Shown here: positions 53,241 through 63,586 of the stretch, piece after piece
Position numbering within the stretch: position 1 is the stretch's first letter
Layout of the letters: every line of letters starts with the position of its first letter
NCBI RefSeq assembly: GCF_001423405.1
Contig: NZ_LMNS01000003.1
Span: 79,668 to 143,667, forward strand
DNA: 64,000 nt
Direction: 5' to 3'
Source of the DNA: Methylobacterium sp. Leaf123
Lineage (GTDB): Bacteria; Pseudomonadota; Alphaproteobacteria; Rhizobiales; Beijerinckiaceae
Made by a program: the position numbers and the translations under genes
Notes under the pieces: generated by a model
The model's input: the letters and a program-made list of their open reading frames with translations, nothing else
What the model was told of the DNA's origin: nothing
Database searches by the model: none

Positions 53241-54221
53241 ATGGCGCAGCGGCGCTCCGTCGTGGTCGGCTGCGGGGCGTATCTGCCCGAGACCGTCGTC
53301 ACGAACACAGACCTCGCCGAACGCGGGATCGAAACCTCCGACGAGTGGATCGTCCAGCGCACCGGCATTCGCCAGCGCCACATCGCGCGCCCCGACGAGA
53401 CGACGTCGGTGCTCGGCACCCGCGCGGCGCGGGCGGCCCTCGACGATGCCGGGCTCTCGCCCGCCGATATCGATTTCGTGATCTGCGCGACCTCGACGCC
53501 CGACCACACCTTTCCCTCCACCGCCACCCAGATTCAGGCGGCGCTCGGGATCGAGGGCGGCTTCGCCTTCGACCTCCAAGCGGTTTGCGCCGGCTTCGTC
53601 TATGCGGTGGCCACGGCCGATCGCTTCCTGACGACGGGCGGGGCCAAGCGCGCCCTGGTCATCGGCGCCGAGACCTTTTCGCGGCTGCTCGATTGGGAGG
53701 ATCGCACCACCTGCGTGCTGTTCGGCGACGGCGCGGGCGCCATCGTGCTGGAGGCCCGCGAGGGCGAGGGCACGAGTGCCGACCGCGGCGTGTTGTCGAG
53801 CTGCCTGCGCTCGGACGGGCGCCACCGGGCCAAGCTCTATGTCGATGGCGGGCCGGGCTCGACCGGCACCACCGGCAAGCTGCGCATGGAGGGCCGTGAG
53901 GTGTTCCGCTTCGCGGTAGGCTCGGTGACCGACGTGATCGAGGATGCCTTTCGCGCCTCCGGCACCACCGCCGACGACCTCGCGTGGTTCGTGCCGCACC
54001 AAGCCAACCGCCGGATCATCGAAGCGTCCGCCGACAAGCTCGGCATCGCCCGCGAGAAGGTGGTGCTCACCGTCGATCGGCACGGCAACACGTCCGCGGC
54101 CTCGATTCCCCTGGCGCTGGACGCCGCCCGCCGCGACGGGCGCATCCGCGAGGGCGACCTCGTGATGATCGAGGCGATCGGCGGCGGGTTCACCTGGGGC
54201 GCCGCGCTTATCCGCTGGTAG
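53241..54221 (+). CDS. fabH: 3-oxoacyl-ACP synthase III (KAS III)
   Basis: 326-residue condensing enzyme that starts fatty acid synthesis from acetyl-CoA and malonyl-ACP. The catalytic triad is complete: Cys116 (DLQAVCAGF), His253 ([10 protein letters not shown]) and Asn283 ([12 protein letters not shown]). The start (ATG 53241) has GAAAGGGACGG upstream. It follows plsX by 33 bases and precedes ihfA by about 208 bases. Confidence 0.96.
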   Translation: MAQRRSVVVGCGAYLPETVVTNTDLAERGIETSDEWIVQRTGIRQRHIARPDETTSVLGTRAARAALDDAGLSPADIDFVICATSTPDHTFPSTATQIQAALGIEGGFAFDLQAVCAGFVYAVATADRFLTTGGAKRALVIGAETFSRLLDWEDRTTCVLFGDGAGAIVLEAREGEGTSADRGVLSSCLRSDGRHRAKLYVDGGPGSTGTTGKLRMEGREVFRFAVGSVTDVIEDAFRASGTTADDLAWFVPHQANRRIIEASADKLGIAREKVVLTVDRHGNTSAASIPLALDAARRDGRIREGDLVMIEAIGGGFTWGAALIRW

Positions 54222-54429
54222 GCGAAGGGCGCCGAAGCGGGCCTGGATTCCTGTCAACCGCAAGGTTCTGTTGACCGTCGCCCTTCCGCCGATTAGCGTG
54301 TTCGATCATAGAGATACACGGCGGGATCCTGTGTCGAGGGAGCCGCACGGCGTTTGAGCGGAGGCTGCATCCGTCCGTCCTGAGAAGGATGGCATGGATG
54401 TCGAGCAACTCGGCCGGAAGGGGGAGCGG

Positions 54430-54756
54430 ATGGCGGGCAAGACGGTCACACGCGCAGATTTGAGCGAGGCCGTCTATCAGCAGGTCGGTCTGTCACGGGC
54501 CGAATCGGCCGCGCTGGTCGAGACGGTGCTCGCCGAGATCTGCACCTGTCTGTCCTCGGGTGAGACGGTGAAATTGTCCTCGTTCGGCTCCTTCGTGGTG
54601 CGCTCCAAGGGCAAGCGCATCGGCCGCAATCCGAAGACCGGCGTCGAGGTCGAGATCGAGCCGCGGCAGGTGATGGTGTTCAAGCCGTCGAACGTGCTCA
54701 AGGCCCGCATCAATGGCGGCCACGTCAACGGGCTCGACATGGATGAGGACGAGTGA
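54430..54756 (+). CDS. ihfA: Integration host factor alpha subunit
   Basis: 108-residue HU/IHF family DNA-bending protein. The arm and signature [35 protein letters not shown] is present, and the N-terminus [37 protein letters not shown] matches IhfA. The ATG at 54430 has GGGGAG upstream; starts further left add 12 residues. It sits between fabH and a MerR-type regulator, the usual alphaproteobacterial order. Confidence 0.93.
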   Translation: MAGKTVTRADLSEAVYQQVGLSRAESAALVETVLAEICTCLSSGETVKLSSFGSFVVRSKGKRIGRNPKTGVEVEIEPRQVMVFKPSNVLKARINGGHVNGLDMDEDE

Positions 54757-54809
54757 CCCGGCCAAACCGCCCCGGTCCTCTCCCGTACAATCTGGTTTGA
54801 GGCGCTGCC

Positions 54810-55292
54810 ATGGGACTGCCGCTGGAATCGTCCGCCCTCGATTCTCCCGCCGGTGACGAGCGGAGCGAGAAGAGCCCCGGCGCCTTTCGCACCATCACCG
54901 AGGTGTCCGAGGAGCTCGGCGTGCCGCAGCACGTCCTGCGCTTCTGGGAGAGCCGGTTCAGCCAGATCAAGCCGATGAAGCGGGCGGGCGGGCGGCGCTA
55001 CTACCGCCCCGACGACGTCGAACTCCTCAAGGGCGTGCGCCGGCTGCTGCACGGGCAGGGCTACACGATCCGCGGAGCGCAGCGGGTTCTCAAGGAGAAC
55101 GGCGTGCGGTTCGTCCAGGCGCTCGGCCGGGGCGAGGTGGAGGTCGGCGCGCCCACCGGCATCGACCGGGACGACGAAACCGTCGAGGCCGCCGCCTCGG
55201 ATCGCCGGGCGCTCGAACGGGCGCTCGCCGAGCTGCGCGCCTGCCGGGCCCTGCTCGCTGGCCTCGACGAGGCGGATCACGAGGCCGCCTGA
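54810..55292 (+). CDS. MerR family transcription regulator
   Basis: 160-residue regulator with an N-terminal MerR winged helix ([67 protein letters not shown], residues about 27-95). The C-terminal half is a short helix without the cysteines of metal-sensing MerR proteins. It follows ihfA by 53 bases, as in many relatives. Its ligand and targets are unknown. Confidence 0.9.
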   Translation: MGLPLESSALDSPAGDERSEKSPGAFRTITEVSEELGVPQHVLRFWESRFSQIKPMKRAGGRRYYRPDDVELLKGVRRLLHGQGYTIRGAQRVLKENGVRFVQALGRGEVEVGAPTGIDRDDETVEAAASDRRALERALAELRACRALLAGLDEADHEAA

Positions 55293-55434
55293 GACCGGGC
55301 CGCCGGCCGGCCCTGAACTCCGAAAATTCGCTTGTGCGCAAAGCATTGGCCGGCCTTGCGGATTTCGGCTCATCCCGACGCTTTTGCCGGCCGATCCGGG
55401 CTGAACTTTACCGTCGGACCGGCGTTGAGGCGCC

Positions 55435-55854
55435 ATGGCTCCCCCTCGCTCCCGGATGTCTCCGACCCAGGAACTCATCGCCCGCGTCATGCGGATCGTG
55501 CGCGCTTGCCCGGAAGCCGCCAACGAGGTTCTGGAATTGATGTTCCTCGTCAGCCAGATCGAGGCGTCGACGACCGTCGATCGGGAATACCGGGACGCGC
55601 GGCGGGTCATCAGTCGGTTGCGGGCGCCCCTCTGGGATATGGGCCCGGCCGACCGGGAGACGCTGCTCAAGGCCGCCGACACCATCCGCCGCGCCTGCGA
55701 CTTGGGCGACGGAGACATTCCGGCGGCCCCCTTCGCCGATCTCGGCGAACGCGAGCGTGTCGAGAAGGCGCTGACCCAGGCCCTCGCCGGCCATCTCGAT
55801 GACGCGCAGATCGCGCGGGTGGCCGGCACGGTCGCCGCCGCGCTGCAGCACTGA
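55435..55854 (+). CDS. Hypothetical protein, helical
   Basis: 139-residue protein, not recognised. Mostly alpha-helical by composition: TQELIARVMRIVRACPEAANEVLELMFLVSQIEAS, then LLKAADTIRRACDLGD and a C-terminal VEKALTQALAGHLDDAQIARVAGTVAAALQ. No signal peptide, membrane helix or known motif. The ATG at 55435 has GAGG upstream. It stands between MerR and a secreted protein on the same strand. A Met at residue 8 is an alternative start. Confidence 0.7.
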   Translation: MAPPRSRMSPTQELIARVMRIVRACPEAANEVLELMFLVSQIEASTTVDREYRDARRVISRLRAPLWDMGPADRETLLKAADTIRRACDLGDGDIPAAPFADLGERERVEKALTQALAGHLDDAQIARVAGTVAAALQH

Positions 55855-55992
55855 GCGGGCGCGGCCTTCGCCAATTTCGGGCGGCAAGATTCGAGGGAGC
55901 AAGCCTCGATGCGGGCCGGCGCCCTCCCCACATCTTCATCGGCGCCCGGCCGCCCCGCGGCGGGTCGCCCGACGACGCTCAAGGAAACGCCG

Positions 55993-56454
55993 ATGGATCT
56001 GCCGATCACTGTCACGAGACCGATTGCAGCGCTGCCCGCCGCCTTCGCCGCGGTCTGGCTCTGCCTCGCCGGGCCCGCCCTCGCGCAGACCACCGTCACC
56101 AAGAGCGAGACTGTGCCCGCCGGCAAGCAGGCCCGCCTCGTGATCGTGCCGAACCTGAAGAAGGATTGCTCGGCCGGCCCGATGCCCGAGATCAAGGTGG
56201 TGACGCCGCCGAAATCCGGATCGCTGATCACGAAGGCCGGCAAGCTCAAGACGCCGGCCAAGTACCGCTGCCCGAACAAGGACGCCGAGGTTCAGGCGAT
56301 CTTCTACCAGCCCAATAACGGCTATACGGGCGCCGACGGGGTCGTCGTCGAGATCAAGAATTCCGACGGCGAGATCGAGAAGCGCGACATTCGCATCACC
56401 GTCGGTAAGGACGAAAAGTCCAAGGACGAGAAGAAAGGCGGCACCGATCTCTGA
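55993..56454 (+). CDS. Hypothetical secreted protein
   Basis: 153-residue exported protein. Signal peptide residues about 1-31 (ending ALAQ). The mature part is beta-rich (TTVTKSETVPAGKQARLVIV, PEIKVVTPPKSGSLITKAGKLKT, AIFYQPNNGYTGADGVVVEIKNSDGEIEKRDIRITV), like an Ig or cadherin-type sandwich, with one cysteine pair (DCSAGP and RCPNK). The C-terminal tail is Lys/Asp-rich. Function unknown. AAGGAAA precedes the ATG at 55993. Confidence 0.78.
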   Translation: MDLPITVTRPIAALPAAFAAVWLCLAGPALAQTTVTKSETVPAGKQARLVIVPNLKKDCSAGPMPEIKVVTPPKSGSLITKAGKLKTPAKYRCPNKDAEVQAIFYQPNNGYTGADGVVVEIKNSDGEIEKRDIRITVGKDEKSKDEKKGGTDL

Positions 56455-56712
56455 TCGGATAGGCTGCCTCGCACGCAAAATACCGCGCTGCAGCAATTTG
56501 ACGGATTTTTGGAGACTTCCGGTTCTCGGCCGGAGGTTTCCGCCTCTGGTTCGAGGTTGGTTAAGCTCGGGCTAAATCCCGGCCAGATTTGAGTGTGTCC
56601 CGTTTCACACGCAAGACACCCCTCCTGTGGGCGGTGCGACAAAACCCGCAATGTCAGTTGCGTTCGACCCGAGACAGGATGAAGCTGTCATCAGCCTGAA
56701 GGGGGTGTTCGA

Positions 56713-58665
56713 ATGCCGCTGCACTCGACGAACGACCTGTTCCAGAGCTTCGCTCGCGGCTATGAAGCGCGCCGCGACACGGAGATGACGCTCTCCGAGT
56801 ATCTTGAGGCGTGCCGCGACAATCCGCTGATGTACGCCTCCGCTGCTGAGCGCATTCTCGATGCGATCGGCCAGCCGGAGATGGTGGATACCGCCCGCGA
56901 CGCCCGCCTGGGCCGTGTGTTCATGAACCGCACGATCCGGGTCTACCCGGCCTTTGCCGAGTTCTACGGCATGGAGGAGACGATCGAGCGGATCGTCTCG
57001 TTCTTCCGCCACGCCGCGCAGGGGTTGGAGGAGCGCAAGCAGATCCTCTACCTGCTCGGCCCCGTCGGCGGCGGCAAATCCTCGCTCGCCGAGCGCCTCA
57101 AGGCGCTGATGGAGGTCCACCCGGTCTACGTGCTGAAGGCCGGCGACGAGGTCTCCCCGGTCTTCGAGAGCCCGCTCGGCCTGTTCGATCCCGAGACCAT
57201 GGGCCGCGAGATCGAGGAGCGCTTCGGCATCCCGCGCCGCCGCCTCACCGGCCTGATGAGTCCCTGGGCCCTGAAGCGCCTCGACGAGTTCGACGGCGAC
57301 ATCTCCCGCTTCAAGGTGATCAAGGTGCGGCCCTCGCGCCTGCGCCAGATCGCCATCGCCAAGACCGAGCCGGGCGACGAGAACAACCAGGACATCTCCT
57401 CGCTGGTCGGCAAGGTCGATATCCGCCGCCTCGAAACCTTGTCCCAGGCCGATCCGGACGCCTATTCGTATTCGGGCGGCCTCAACCGGGCGAACCAGGG
57501 CGTTCTCGAATTCGTCGAGATGTTCAAGGCGCCGATCAAGATGCTGCACCCCCTGCTCACGGCGACGCAGGAGGGCAACTATGTCGGCACCGAGAATATC
57601 GGCGCGATCCCCTTCACCGGTGTGATCCTGGCCCACTCGAACGAGGCCGAGTGGCAATCGTTCAAGACCAACAAGAACAACGAAGCCTTTATCGACCGTA
57701 TCTACGTCATCAAGGTGCCCTACTGCCTCCGCGTCACCGAGGAGCAGCGCATCTACGAGAAGCTGATCTCGAGCTCCGAGCTCTCCAACGCCGCCTGCGC
57801 GCCGGGCACGCTGGAGATGCTGGCCCGCTTCTCGGTGCTCTCGCGGTTGCGCGAGCACGCCAATTCCAACCTGTTCTCGAAGATGCGGGTCTACGACGGC
57901 GAGAGCCTTCGCGAGGTCGATCCTCGCGCCCGCTCGATGCAGGAATACAAGGATACCGGCGGCGTCGATGAGGGCATGGACGGGATCTCGACCCGCTTCG
58001 CCTTCAAGGTGCTGGCCGCGACCTTCAACCACGACACCACCGAGGTCTCGGCCGATCCGGTTCACCTGATGTACGTGCTGGAACAGGCGATCCGGCGCGA
58101 GCAACTGCCGCCGGAGACCGAGAAGCGCTATATCGAGTTCATCAAGACCGAGCTCGCGCCGCGCTACGCCGAGTTTATCGGCCACGAGATCCAGAAGGCC
58201 TATCTCGAATCCTACCACGATTACGGGCAGAACCTGTTCGACCGCTACATCGACTACGCGGACGCCTGGATCGAGGATCAGGACTTCAAGGACGCCGAGA
58301 CCGGACAGCTCCTCAACCGTGAGCTCCTCAACCAGGAGCTGACCAAGATCGAGAAGCCGGCCGGCATCGCCAACCCGAAGGATTTCCGCAACGAAGTGGT
58401 GAAGTTCGCGCTGCGCTCTCGGGCGCAGCATGGCGGCCGCAATCCGTCCTGGACGTCCTACGAGAAGTTGCGCGAAGTGATCGAACGGCGGATGTTCTCG
58501 CAGGTGGAGGAACTGCTGCCCGTGATCTCCTTTGGATCCAAGAAGGACAGCGACACGGAGAAGAAGCACGGCGAGTTCGTCGATCGCATGACCGATCGGG
58601 GCTACACCGAACGGCAGGTCCGGCGACTCGTGGAATGGTACATGCGGGTGAAGCAGGCGGGTTGA
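56713..58665 (+). CDS. prkA: PrkA-type serine protein kinase
   Basis: 650-residue PrkA: an AAA+ ATPase-like N-terminal domain with Walker A GPVGGGKS (116-123) and a C-terminal kinase/PrkA domain. The body has VGTENIGAIPFTGVILAHSNEAEWQSFK and IDRIYVIKVPYCLRVTEEQRIYEKLI, as in the family. It heads the conserved three-gene module prkA-yeaH-spoVR. In E. coli (YeaG) it is active in nutrient stress. A 258-base gap precedes it; no gene seen there. The ATG at 56713 has GAAGGGGGTG upstream. Confidence 0.95.
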   Translation: MPLHSTNDLFQSFARGYEARRDTEMTLSEYLEACRDNPLMYASAAERILDAIGQPEMVDTARDARLGRVFMNRTIRVYPAFAEFYGMEETIERIVSFFRHAAQGLEERKQILYLLGPVGGGKSSLAERLKALMEVHPVYVLKAGDEVSPVFESPLGLFDPETMGREIEERFGIPRRRLTGLMSPWALKRLDEFDGDISRFKVIKVRPSRLRQIAIAKTEPGDENNQDISSLVGKVDIRRLETLSQADPDAYSYSGGLNRANQGVLEFVEMFKAPIKMLHPLLTATQEGNYVGTENIGAIPFTGVILAHSNEAEWQSFKTNKNNEAFIDRIYVIKVPYCLRVTEEQRIYEKLISSSELSNAACAPGTLEMLARFSVLSRLREHANSNLFSKMRVYDGESLREVDPRARSMQEYKDTGGVDEGMDGISTRFAFKVLAATFNHDTTEVSADPVHLMYVLEQAIRREQLPPETEKRYIEFIKTELAPRYAEFIGHEIQKAYLESYHDYGQNLFDRYIDYADAWIEDQDFKDAETGQLLNRELLNQELTKIEKPAGIANPKDFRNEVVKFALRSRAQHGGRNPSWTSYEKLREVIERRMFSQVEELLPVISFGSKKDSDTEKKHGEFVDRMTDRGYTERQVRRLVEWYMRVKQAG

Positions 58666-58762
58666 GGCCAAGTCTTCTAAGGCCTTCGGCATCCGCCGCC
58701 GCACTTCCGCACCTTTGTCCCCGAGCGGGGACGTGAGACTTGAAGGCGCTGAGCGACCCCGG

Positions 58763-60061
58763 ATGCACATCGTCGACCGTCGGCTCAATCCAGGTGGTAA
58801 GAGCCTCCCGAACCGCCAACGCTTCCTGCGCCGGGTCAAGGACGTCGCACAGCGCGCGGTTCGGGAATCCGCCCGAGAGAAGGATATCAAGAACCTCGGC
58901 AAGGACGGGCGCATCACCGTGCCCGGCGACGGGGTGCGCGAGCCGCGCTTCTCGCGCCAGCCGGGGACGGGCCATCAGGATTACATCCTGCCCGGCAACA
59001 AGACTTACGTGGAGGGCGACCGCATCGAGCGCCCGCCGGGCGGCGGGGGAGGTGGCGGCGCCGGCGAAGGCGGGGATGGTGGTGAGAACGGCGAGGACGC
59101 CTTCCACTTCGTCCTGACCCGTGAGGAATTCCTCGACCTCTTCCTCGAAGACCTCGAACTGCCCGATCTCGCCAAGCGGCGTCTGGCTGTGGTCGAGACG
59201 GAAGGTCTGCGCCGGGCCGGCTACACCGTCTCGGGTTCGCCGGCCAACCTCGCCCTGTCGCGCACCTTGCGCAATTCCATGTCCCGGCGCATCGCCCTCA
59301 AGCGGCCGAAGCTGGAGGAGGTGGCCGCCTTGGAGGCCGAGATCGCCGCGGCCGAGGCGGCGAACGATCCGCGCCTGCCCGACCTGCAACTCAAGCTACT
59401 CGGCCTGCGCGAGCGCTCCAAGCGCATCCCCTATGTCGATCCGATCGACCTGCGTTTTCGCCGCTTCGAGCCCTATCCGAAGCCGATCGCGCAAGCCGTG
59501 ATGTTCTGCCTGATGGACGTCTCGGGCTCGATGACCGAGCACATGAAGGATCTGGCCAAGCGCTTCTACATCCTGCTGCACATCTTCCTGACGCGCCGCT
59601 ACAAGCACGTCGAGATCGTCTTCATCCGCCACACCGACAAGGCGGCCGAAGTGGATGAGGAGACCTTCTTCGGCTCCCGTGAGACCGGCGGCACGCTGGT
59701 CTCCTCGGCCCTGGTCGAGATGAAGCGCATCGTCACCGAGCGCTACTCGCCGGACGACTGGAACATCTACGCGGCGCAAGCCTCGGACGGCGACAACGTC
59801 TCCTCCGATGGGCCGACCTCGACCGAATTGCTGCGCGCCCACATCCTGCCGGCCTGCCAGCATTTCGCCTATCTCGAAGTCGGCGACGAGAACGGGCCGC
59901 GCGCCGGCTTCGTCGAGCACCGCACCACCCTGTGGCGGACCTACGAGGCGCTGGCCAAGGCCGGCGAACCGCTCGCCATGCGCAAGGTGAACCACCGCCG
60001 CGACATCTACCCCGTGTTCCGCGAGCTGTTCGGCCGCAAGGATGCGCGGGCGGAGGCGTAG
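58763..60061 (+). CDS. yeaH: YeaH/YhbH family (DUF444) von Willebrand A protein
   Basis: 432-residue partner of PrkA. The N-terminal part is basic and conserved (HIVDRRLNPGGKSLPNRQRFLRRVKDVAQRAV). A glycine-rich linker (GGGGGGGAGEGGDGGENG) lies near residues 94-112. The von Willebrand A-type domain starts with LMDVSGSMTEHMKDL, where Asp252 and the following Ser residues form the metal (MIDAS) site. The module gene order is standard. The ATG at 58763 gives the usual MHIVDRRLN start. Confidence 0.94.
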   Translation: MHIVDRRLNPGGKSLPNRQRFLRRVKDVAQRAVRESAREKDIKNLGKDGRITVPGDGVREPRFSRQPGTGHQDYILPGNKTYVEGDRIERPPGGGGGGGAGEGGDGGENGEDAFHFVLTREEFLDLFLEDLELPDLAKRRLAVVETEGLRRAGYTVSGSPANLALSRTLRNSMSRRIALKRPKLEEVAALEAEIAAAEAANDPRLPDLQLKLLGLRERSKRIPYVDPIDLRFRRFEPYPKPIAQAVMFCLMDVSGSMTEHMKDLAKRFYILLHIFLTRRYKHVEIVFIRHTDKAAEVDEETFFGSRETGGTLVSSALVEMKRIVTERYSPDDWNIYAAQASDGDNVSSDGPTSTELLRAHILPACQHFAYLEVGDENGPRAGFVEHRTTLWRTYEALAKAGEPLAMRKVNHRRDIYPVFRELFGRKDARAEA

Positions 60062-60114
60062 CGACAGGCCTCCCCGCGCGGGGAGGCGAGACAGCGTCGA
60101 AGAGAAGGGCCGAC

Positions 60115-61686
60115 ATGGTCGCGAGCCTGAGCCGCACGAAATCGACAGCGCCCAAGCCGGGCGAGCTGCTGTTTTCCGGCAATGACTGGGACTTCGAGAC
60201 GATCCGGCGCATCCACGATGCCTGCGAGGCGGTGGCGGGGCCCGAACTCGGCCTGTCGTGGTACCCGAACCAGATCGAGATCATCACCGCCGAGCAGATG
60301 CTCGACGCCTATGCCTCGATCGGCATGCCGCTGTTCTACAAGCACTGGTCCTTCGGCAAGCATTTCGCCCAGCAGGAGGCGAGCTACCGCCGCGGCCTGA
60401 TGGGGCTCGCCTACGAGATCGTCATCAATTCCGATCCGTGCATCTCCTACGTGATGGAGGAGAACACGGCGACGATGCAGACGCTGGTGATCGCCCACGC
60501 CGCGTTCGGGCATAACCACTTCTTCAAGAACAACTATCTGTTCCGGCAGTGGACGGATGCCGAGGGCATCCTCGATTATCTCGACTTCGCCAAGAGCTAC
60601 ATCGCCCGCTGCGAGGAGCGCTACGGGCATCAGGCGGTCGAGCACGTACTCGATGCCGCCCACGCGCTGATGAGCCAGGGCGTCCACCGCTATCCTCGCA
60701 AGAAACGGCCGGATCTGGCGAGCGAGCAGCGCCGGGAGCGCGAGCGCGAGGAGCACGGCGAGCAGATCTACAACGATCTCTGGCGCACCCTGCCGGCCAA
60801 GACCGGCGGGCAGAAGGGCGACCCGGCGCTGGAGCGGCGCCGGGCGCTGCTCGAACTGCCGCAGGAGAACATCCTCTACTTCCTGGAGAAGATCGCGCCC
60901 CGCCTGCGGCCCTGGCAGCGCGAGATCCTGCGGATCGTCCGCCTCGTGGCGCAGTATTTCTACCCGCAGCGCCAGACCAAGGTGATGAACGAGGGCTGCG
61001 CCACCTACTGCCACTACCGGATCATGAACGCGCTCTCGCAGAAGGGGCAGCTCAGCGAGGCGGCCTATCTCGAATTCCTGCAATCGCACACCAACGTCAT
61101 CCGCCAGCCGACGTTCGACGACCGCTCCTTCGGCGGCCACAACCCCTACGCCTTAGGGTTTGCGATGATGCAGGACATCGCCCGCATCGTGGAGCAGCCG
61201 AGCGACGAGGACCGCGAGTGGTTCCCCGACATCGCCGGCCGCGGTGACGCCATGGGCGTGCTGCGCGATTGCTGGGAGAACTACCGGGATGAGAGCTTCA
61301 TCGCGCAGTTCCTCAGCCCGAAACTCATGCGCGATATGCGGCTGTTCCACGTCGTGGACGATCCCGACGAGCCCGAGATGCGCGTCGCGGCGATCCACGA
61401 CGAGCGCGGCTACCGCAAGATGCGCCGCTCCTTTGCCCGCCAATACGACGTGGCCTGGCTCGACCCCGATATCGAGGTGGTGGACGTGGATCTCGAGGGC
61501 GACCGCCGTCTCATCCTCCACCACAAGGCGCTCAACCGCATCACCCTGCAGCGGGAGGATGCCCGCCGCGTGCTCCAGCACCTCGCCGATTTGTGGGGCT
61601 ACGACGCGGTGCTGAAGGAGGTCGATCCGGCGACCGGCGCGGTGCTGGTCGAGCACTCGGCGAGCGCGCGGCCGATTTTCTTCTGA
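60115..61686 (+). CDS. SpoVR family protein
   Basis: 523-residue SpoVR/YcgB protein, third gene of the module. Core motifs: YPNQIEIITAEQMLDAYASIGMPLFYKHWSFGKHF, NSDPCISYVMEENTATMQTLVIAHAAFGHNHFFKNNY and NEGCATYCHYRIMN. In Bacillus, SpoVR affects spore cortex; in proteobacteria the role is unknown, and the link to PrkA/YeaH suggests stress or stationary phase. The start at 60115 has AGAAGGG upstream; about 60 residues of leftward frame are not conserved. Confidence 0.93.
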   Translation: MVASLSRTKSTAPKPGELLFSGNDWDFETIRRIHDACEAVAGPELGLSWYPNQIEIITAEQMLDAYASIGMPLFYKHWSFGKHFAQQEASYRRGLMGLAYEIVINSDPCISYVMEENTATMQTLVIAHAAFGHNHFFKNNYLFRQWTDAEGILDYLDFAKSYIARCEERYGHQAVEHVLDAAHALMSQGVHRYPRKKRPDLASEQRREREREEHGEQIYNDLWRTLPAKTGGQKGDPALERRRALLELPQENILYFLEKIAPRLRPWQREILRIVRLVAQYFYPQRQTKVMNEGCATYCHYRIMNALSQKGQLSEAAYLEFLQSHTNVIRQPTFDDRSFGGHNPYALGFAMMQDIARIVEQPSDEDREWFPDIAGRGDAMGVLRDCWENYRDESFIAQFLSPKLMRDMRLFHVVDDPDEPEMRVAAIHDERGYRKMRRSFARQYDVAWLDPDIEVVDVDLEGDRRLILHHKALNRITLQREDARRVLQHLADLWGYDAVLKEVDPATGAVLVEHSASARPIFF

Positions 61687-61720
61687 TTTTCAGAAGCCGG
61701 GTCACTCGCTCCCATCTCCA

Positions 61721-61830
61721 CCCTCATCCTGAGGTGGCGGCGCGGAGCGTCGCCCTCGAAGGATGGTCCAGGGATCGCGCGGAAACGGGAACACCCTTCG
61801 AGACCGCTTCGCGACGGTTCAGGATGAGGG
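61721..61830. repeat. Interspersed palindromic repeat, copy 2
   Basis: 110-base element bounded by CCCTCATCCTGAGG and TTCAGGATGAGGG, with the inner CTCGAAGGAT and CCCTTCGAGA blocks also found at 29210-29316. It lies 34 bases after the SpoVR stop, in the 176-base gap before the convergent purN. Between the end blocks the two copies differ, so they are diverged members of a family. Confidence 0.85.
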
Positions 61831-61862
61831 TGCGGGGGGTAGAGGCTTAGTGAACTCAAGGC

Positions 61863-62522
61863 TCAGAGCGAGAGGATCGCGGCCCCGGCGTCGCGCGCTT
61901 GCTCGGTGAAGCGGACCCGCCCTCCGTCCAACACCGCGCCGTCGCCCGCGATCAGCGCCAAGGCCGCCGGGTAGAGCCGGTGCTCCTGCACGATCACCCG
62001 GGCACTCAGCGTGTCGGCGTCGTCACCCGGCAGCACCGGCACGGCGGCCTGGGCCACGATCGGGCCGGCATCGAGTTCCGGCACGACGTAATGCACGGTG
62101 CAGCCGTGCAGGCGCACGCCGGCCCCCAAAGCGCGCTCGTGGGTGTGCGTGCCCTTGAACAGCGGCAGCAGCGAGGGGTGGATGTTGATCATCCGCCCCG
62201 TCCAGGCTTCCACGAAGGCGTCGGTGAGAATGCGCATGAAGCCGGCGAGCACGATCAGCTCGATCCCGGCGGCGTCCAGCTCCGCCTGAAGCGCGGCGTC
62301 GAAGCGGGCGCGATCGGGGAACGCCTTGTGGTCGATGGCGCGGGCCGGGATGCCTGCCGCCCGCGCGCGGTCGAGGCCGGCCGCGTCGGGGCGGTTCGAG
62401 AGCACGAGCACGATCTCGGCCGGATAGTCCGGCGCGCGTGCCGCCTCGATCAGCGAGACCATGTTCGAGCCGCGACCCGAGATGAGGATCGCGACGCGCT
62501 TCTTCGGAGCCGGCGTGCTCAC
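61863..62522 (-). CDS. purN: Phosphoribosylglycinamide formyltransferase (PurN)
   Basis: 219-residue enzyme that transfers a formyl group from 10-formyl-THF to GAR in purine synthesis. Motifs: [20 protein letters not shown] (residues 9-28), [35 protein letters not shown] (with the catalytic Asn and His) and [19 protein letters not shown] with the catalytic Asp. The GTG at 62522 overlaps the purM stop by 4 bases, so they are coupled. The gene converges with SpoVR. Confidence 0.96.
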   Translation of the reverse strand: MSTPAPKKRVAILISGRGSNMVSLIEAARAPDYPAEIVLVLSNRPDAAGLDRARAAGIPARAIDHKAFPDRARFDAALQAELDAAGIELIVLAGFMRILTDAFVEAWTGRMINIHPSLLPLFKGTHTHERALGAGVRLHGCTVHYVVPELDAGPIVAQAAVPVLPGDDADTLSARVIVQEHRLYPAALALIAGDGAVLDGGRVRFTEQARDAGAAILSL

Positions 62523-63586
62523 AGGGCGAGCTGCCCCGTGAAGGTCACCGGCTCCGCGCCGCGCTCGGTGATGTGCCCGAGCCGGACCGGCGCCTCGCCG
62601 GCCTCGGTCAGCGCATCCGCCACGGCGTCGGCTGCGTCGGCGGCGGCGACCACCACCATGCCGATGCCGCAGTTGAAGGTGCGCAGCATCTCCGCTTCCG
62701 CGACCCCGCCCTCACGCGCCAGCCAGCCGAAGACCGGCGGCACGGCAATCGCCGAGAGATCGATGTCGATGCCGACGCCATCGGGCAGGACGCGGGGGAG
62801 GTTGTCGGGGAAACCGCCGCCGGTGATGTGGGCGAGCGCCCGGATACCGCCGGCCCGCTTCAGGGCGGCGAGCAGCGGCTTCACGTAGATCCGGGTCGGC
62901 TCCAGCAGCGCCTCGCCGAGGCTGCGGCCGGGGGCGAACGGCGCGTCGGCGTCGTAGCCGAGGCCGGTCTTGGCCACGATCCGGCGCACCAGCGAGAAGC
63001 CGTTCGAGTGGACACCCGAGGAGGGCAGGCCGAGCACGACGTCGCCGGGCAGGATGCCGGGCCGCGGCAGCAGCGTGCCGCGCTCGGCCGCGCCCACCGA
63101 GAAGCCGGCGAGATCGTAGTCGGCGCCGTCGTAGAGGCCCGGCATCTCGGCGGTTTCGCCGCCGATCAGCGCGCAGCCCGCCTGTCGGCAGCCTTCCGCG
63201 ATGCCGCGCACGATGTCGGCGCCGACGCCGGGCACGAGCTTTCCGGTGGCGTAATAGTCGAGGAAGAACAGCGGCTCGGCGCCCTGCACGATTATGTCGT
63301 TGACGCACATCGCCACGAGGTCGATGCCGATCGTGTGGTGGCGCCCGGTCTCGATGGCGATCTTCACCTTGGTGCCGACGCCGTCATTGGCAGCAACCAG
63401 GATCGCGTCCTTGAAGCCTGCCGCCTTGAGGTCGAACAGGCCACCGAAGCCGCCGATCTCGGCATCGGCCCCCGGCCGGCGCGTGGCGCGCACCAGCGGC
63501 TTGATCGTCTCGACGAGCGCGTTGCCCGCGTCGATGTCGACGCCGGCCTGCGCGTAGGTGAGCCCGTTTCCGTCCTGCGCCGTCAT
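62519..63586 (-). CDS. purM: AIR synthetase (PurM)
   Basis: 355-residue phosphoribosylformylglycinamidine cyclo-ligase, the step before AIR in purine synthesis. ATP-grasp-like AIRS fold with [64 protein letters not shown] and [20 protein letters not shown]. It overlaps purN by 4 bases. The start at 63586 ([15 protein letters not shown]) is typical. Confidence 0.96.
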   Translation of the reverse strand: MTAQDGNGLTYAQAGVDIDAGNALVETIKPLVRATRRPGADAEIGGFGGLFDLKAAGFKDAILVAANDGVGTKVKIAIETGRHHTIGIDLVAMCVNDIIVQGAEPLFFLDYYATGKLVPGVGADIVRGIAEGCRQAGCALIGGETAEMPGLYDGADYDLAGFSVGAAERGTLLPRPGILPGDVVLGLPSSGVHSNGFSLVRRIVAKTGLGYDADAPFAPGRSLGEALLEPTRIYVKPLLAALKRAGGIRALAHITGGGFPDNLPRVLPDGVGIDIDLSAIAVPPVFGWLAREGGVAEAEMLRTFNCGIGMVVVAAADAADAVADALTEAGEAPVRLGHITERGAEPVTFTGQLAL

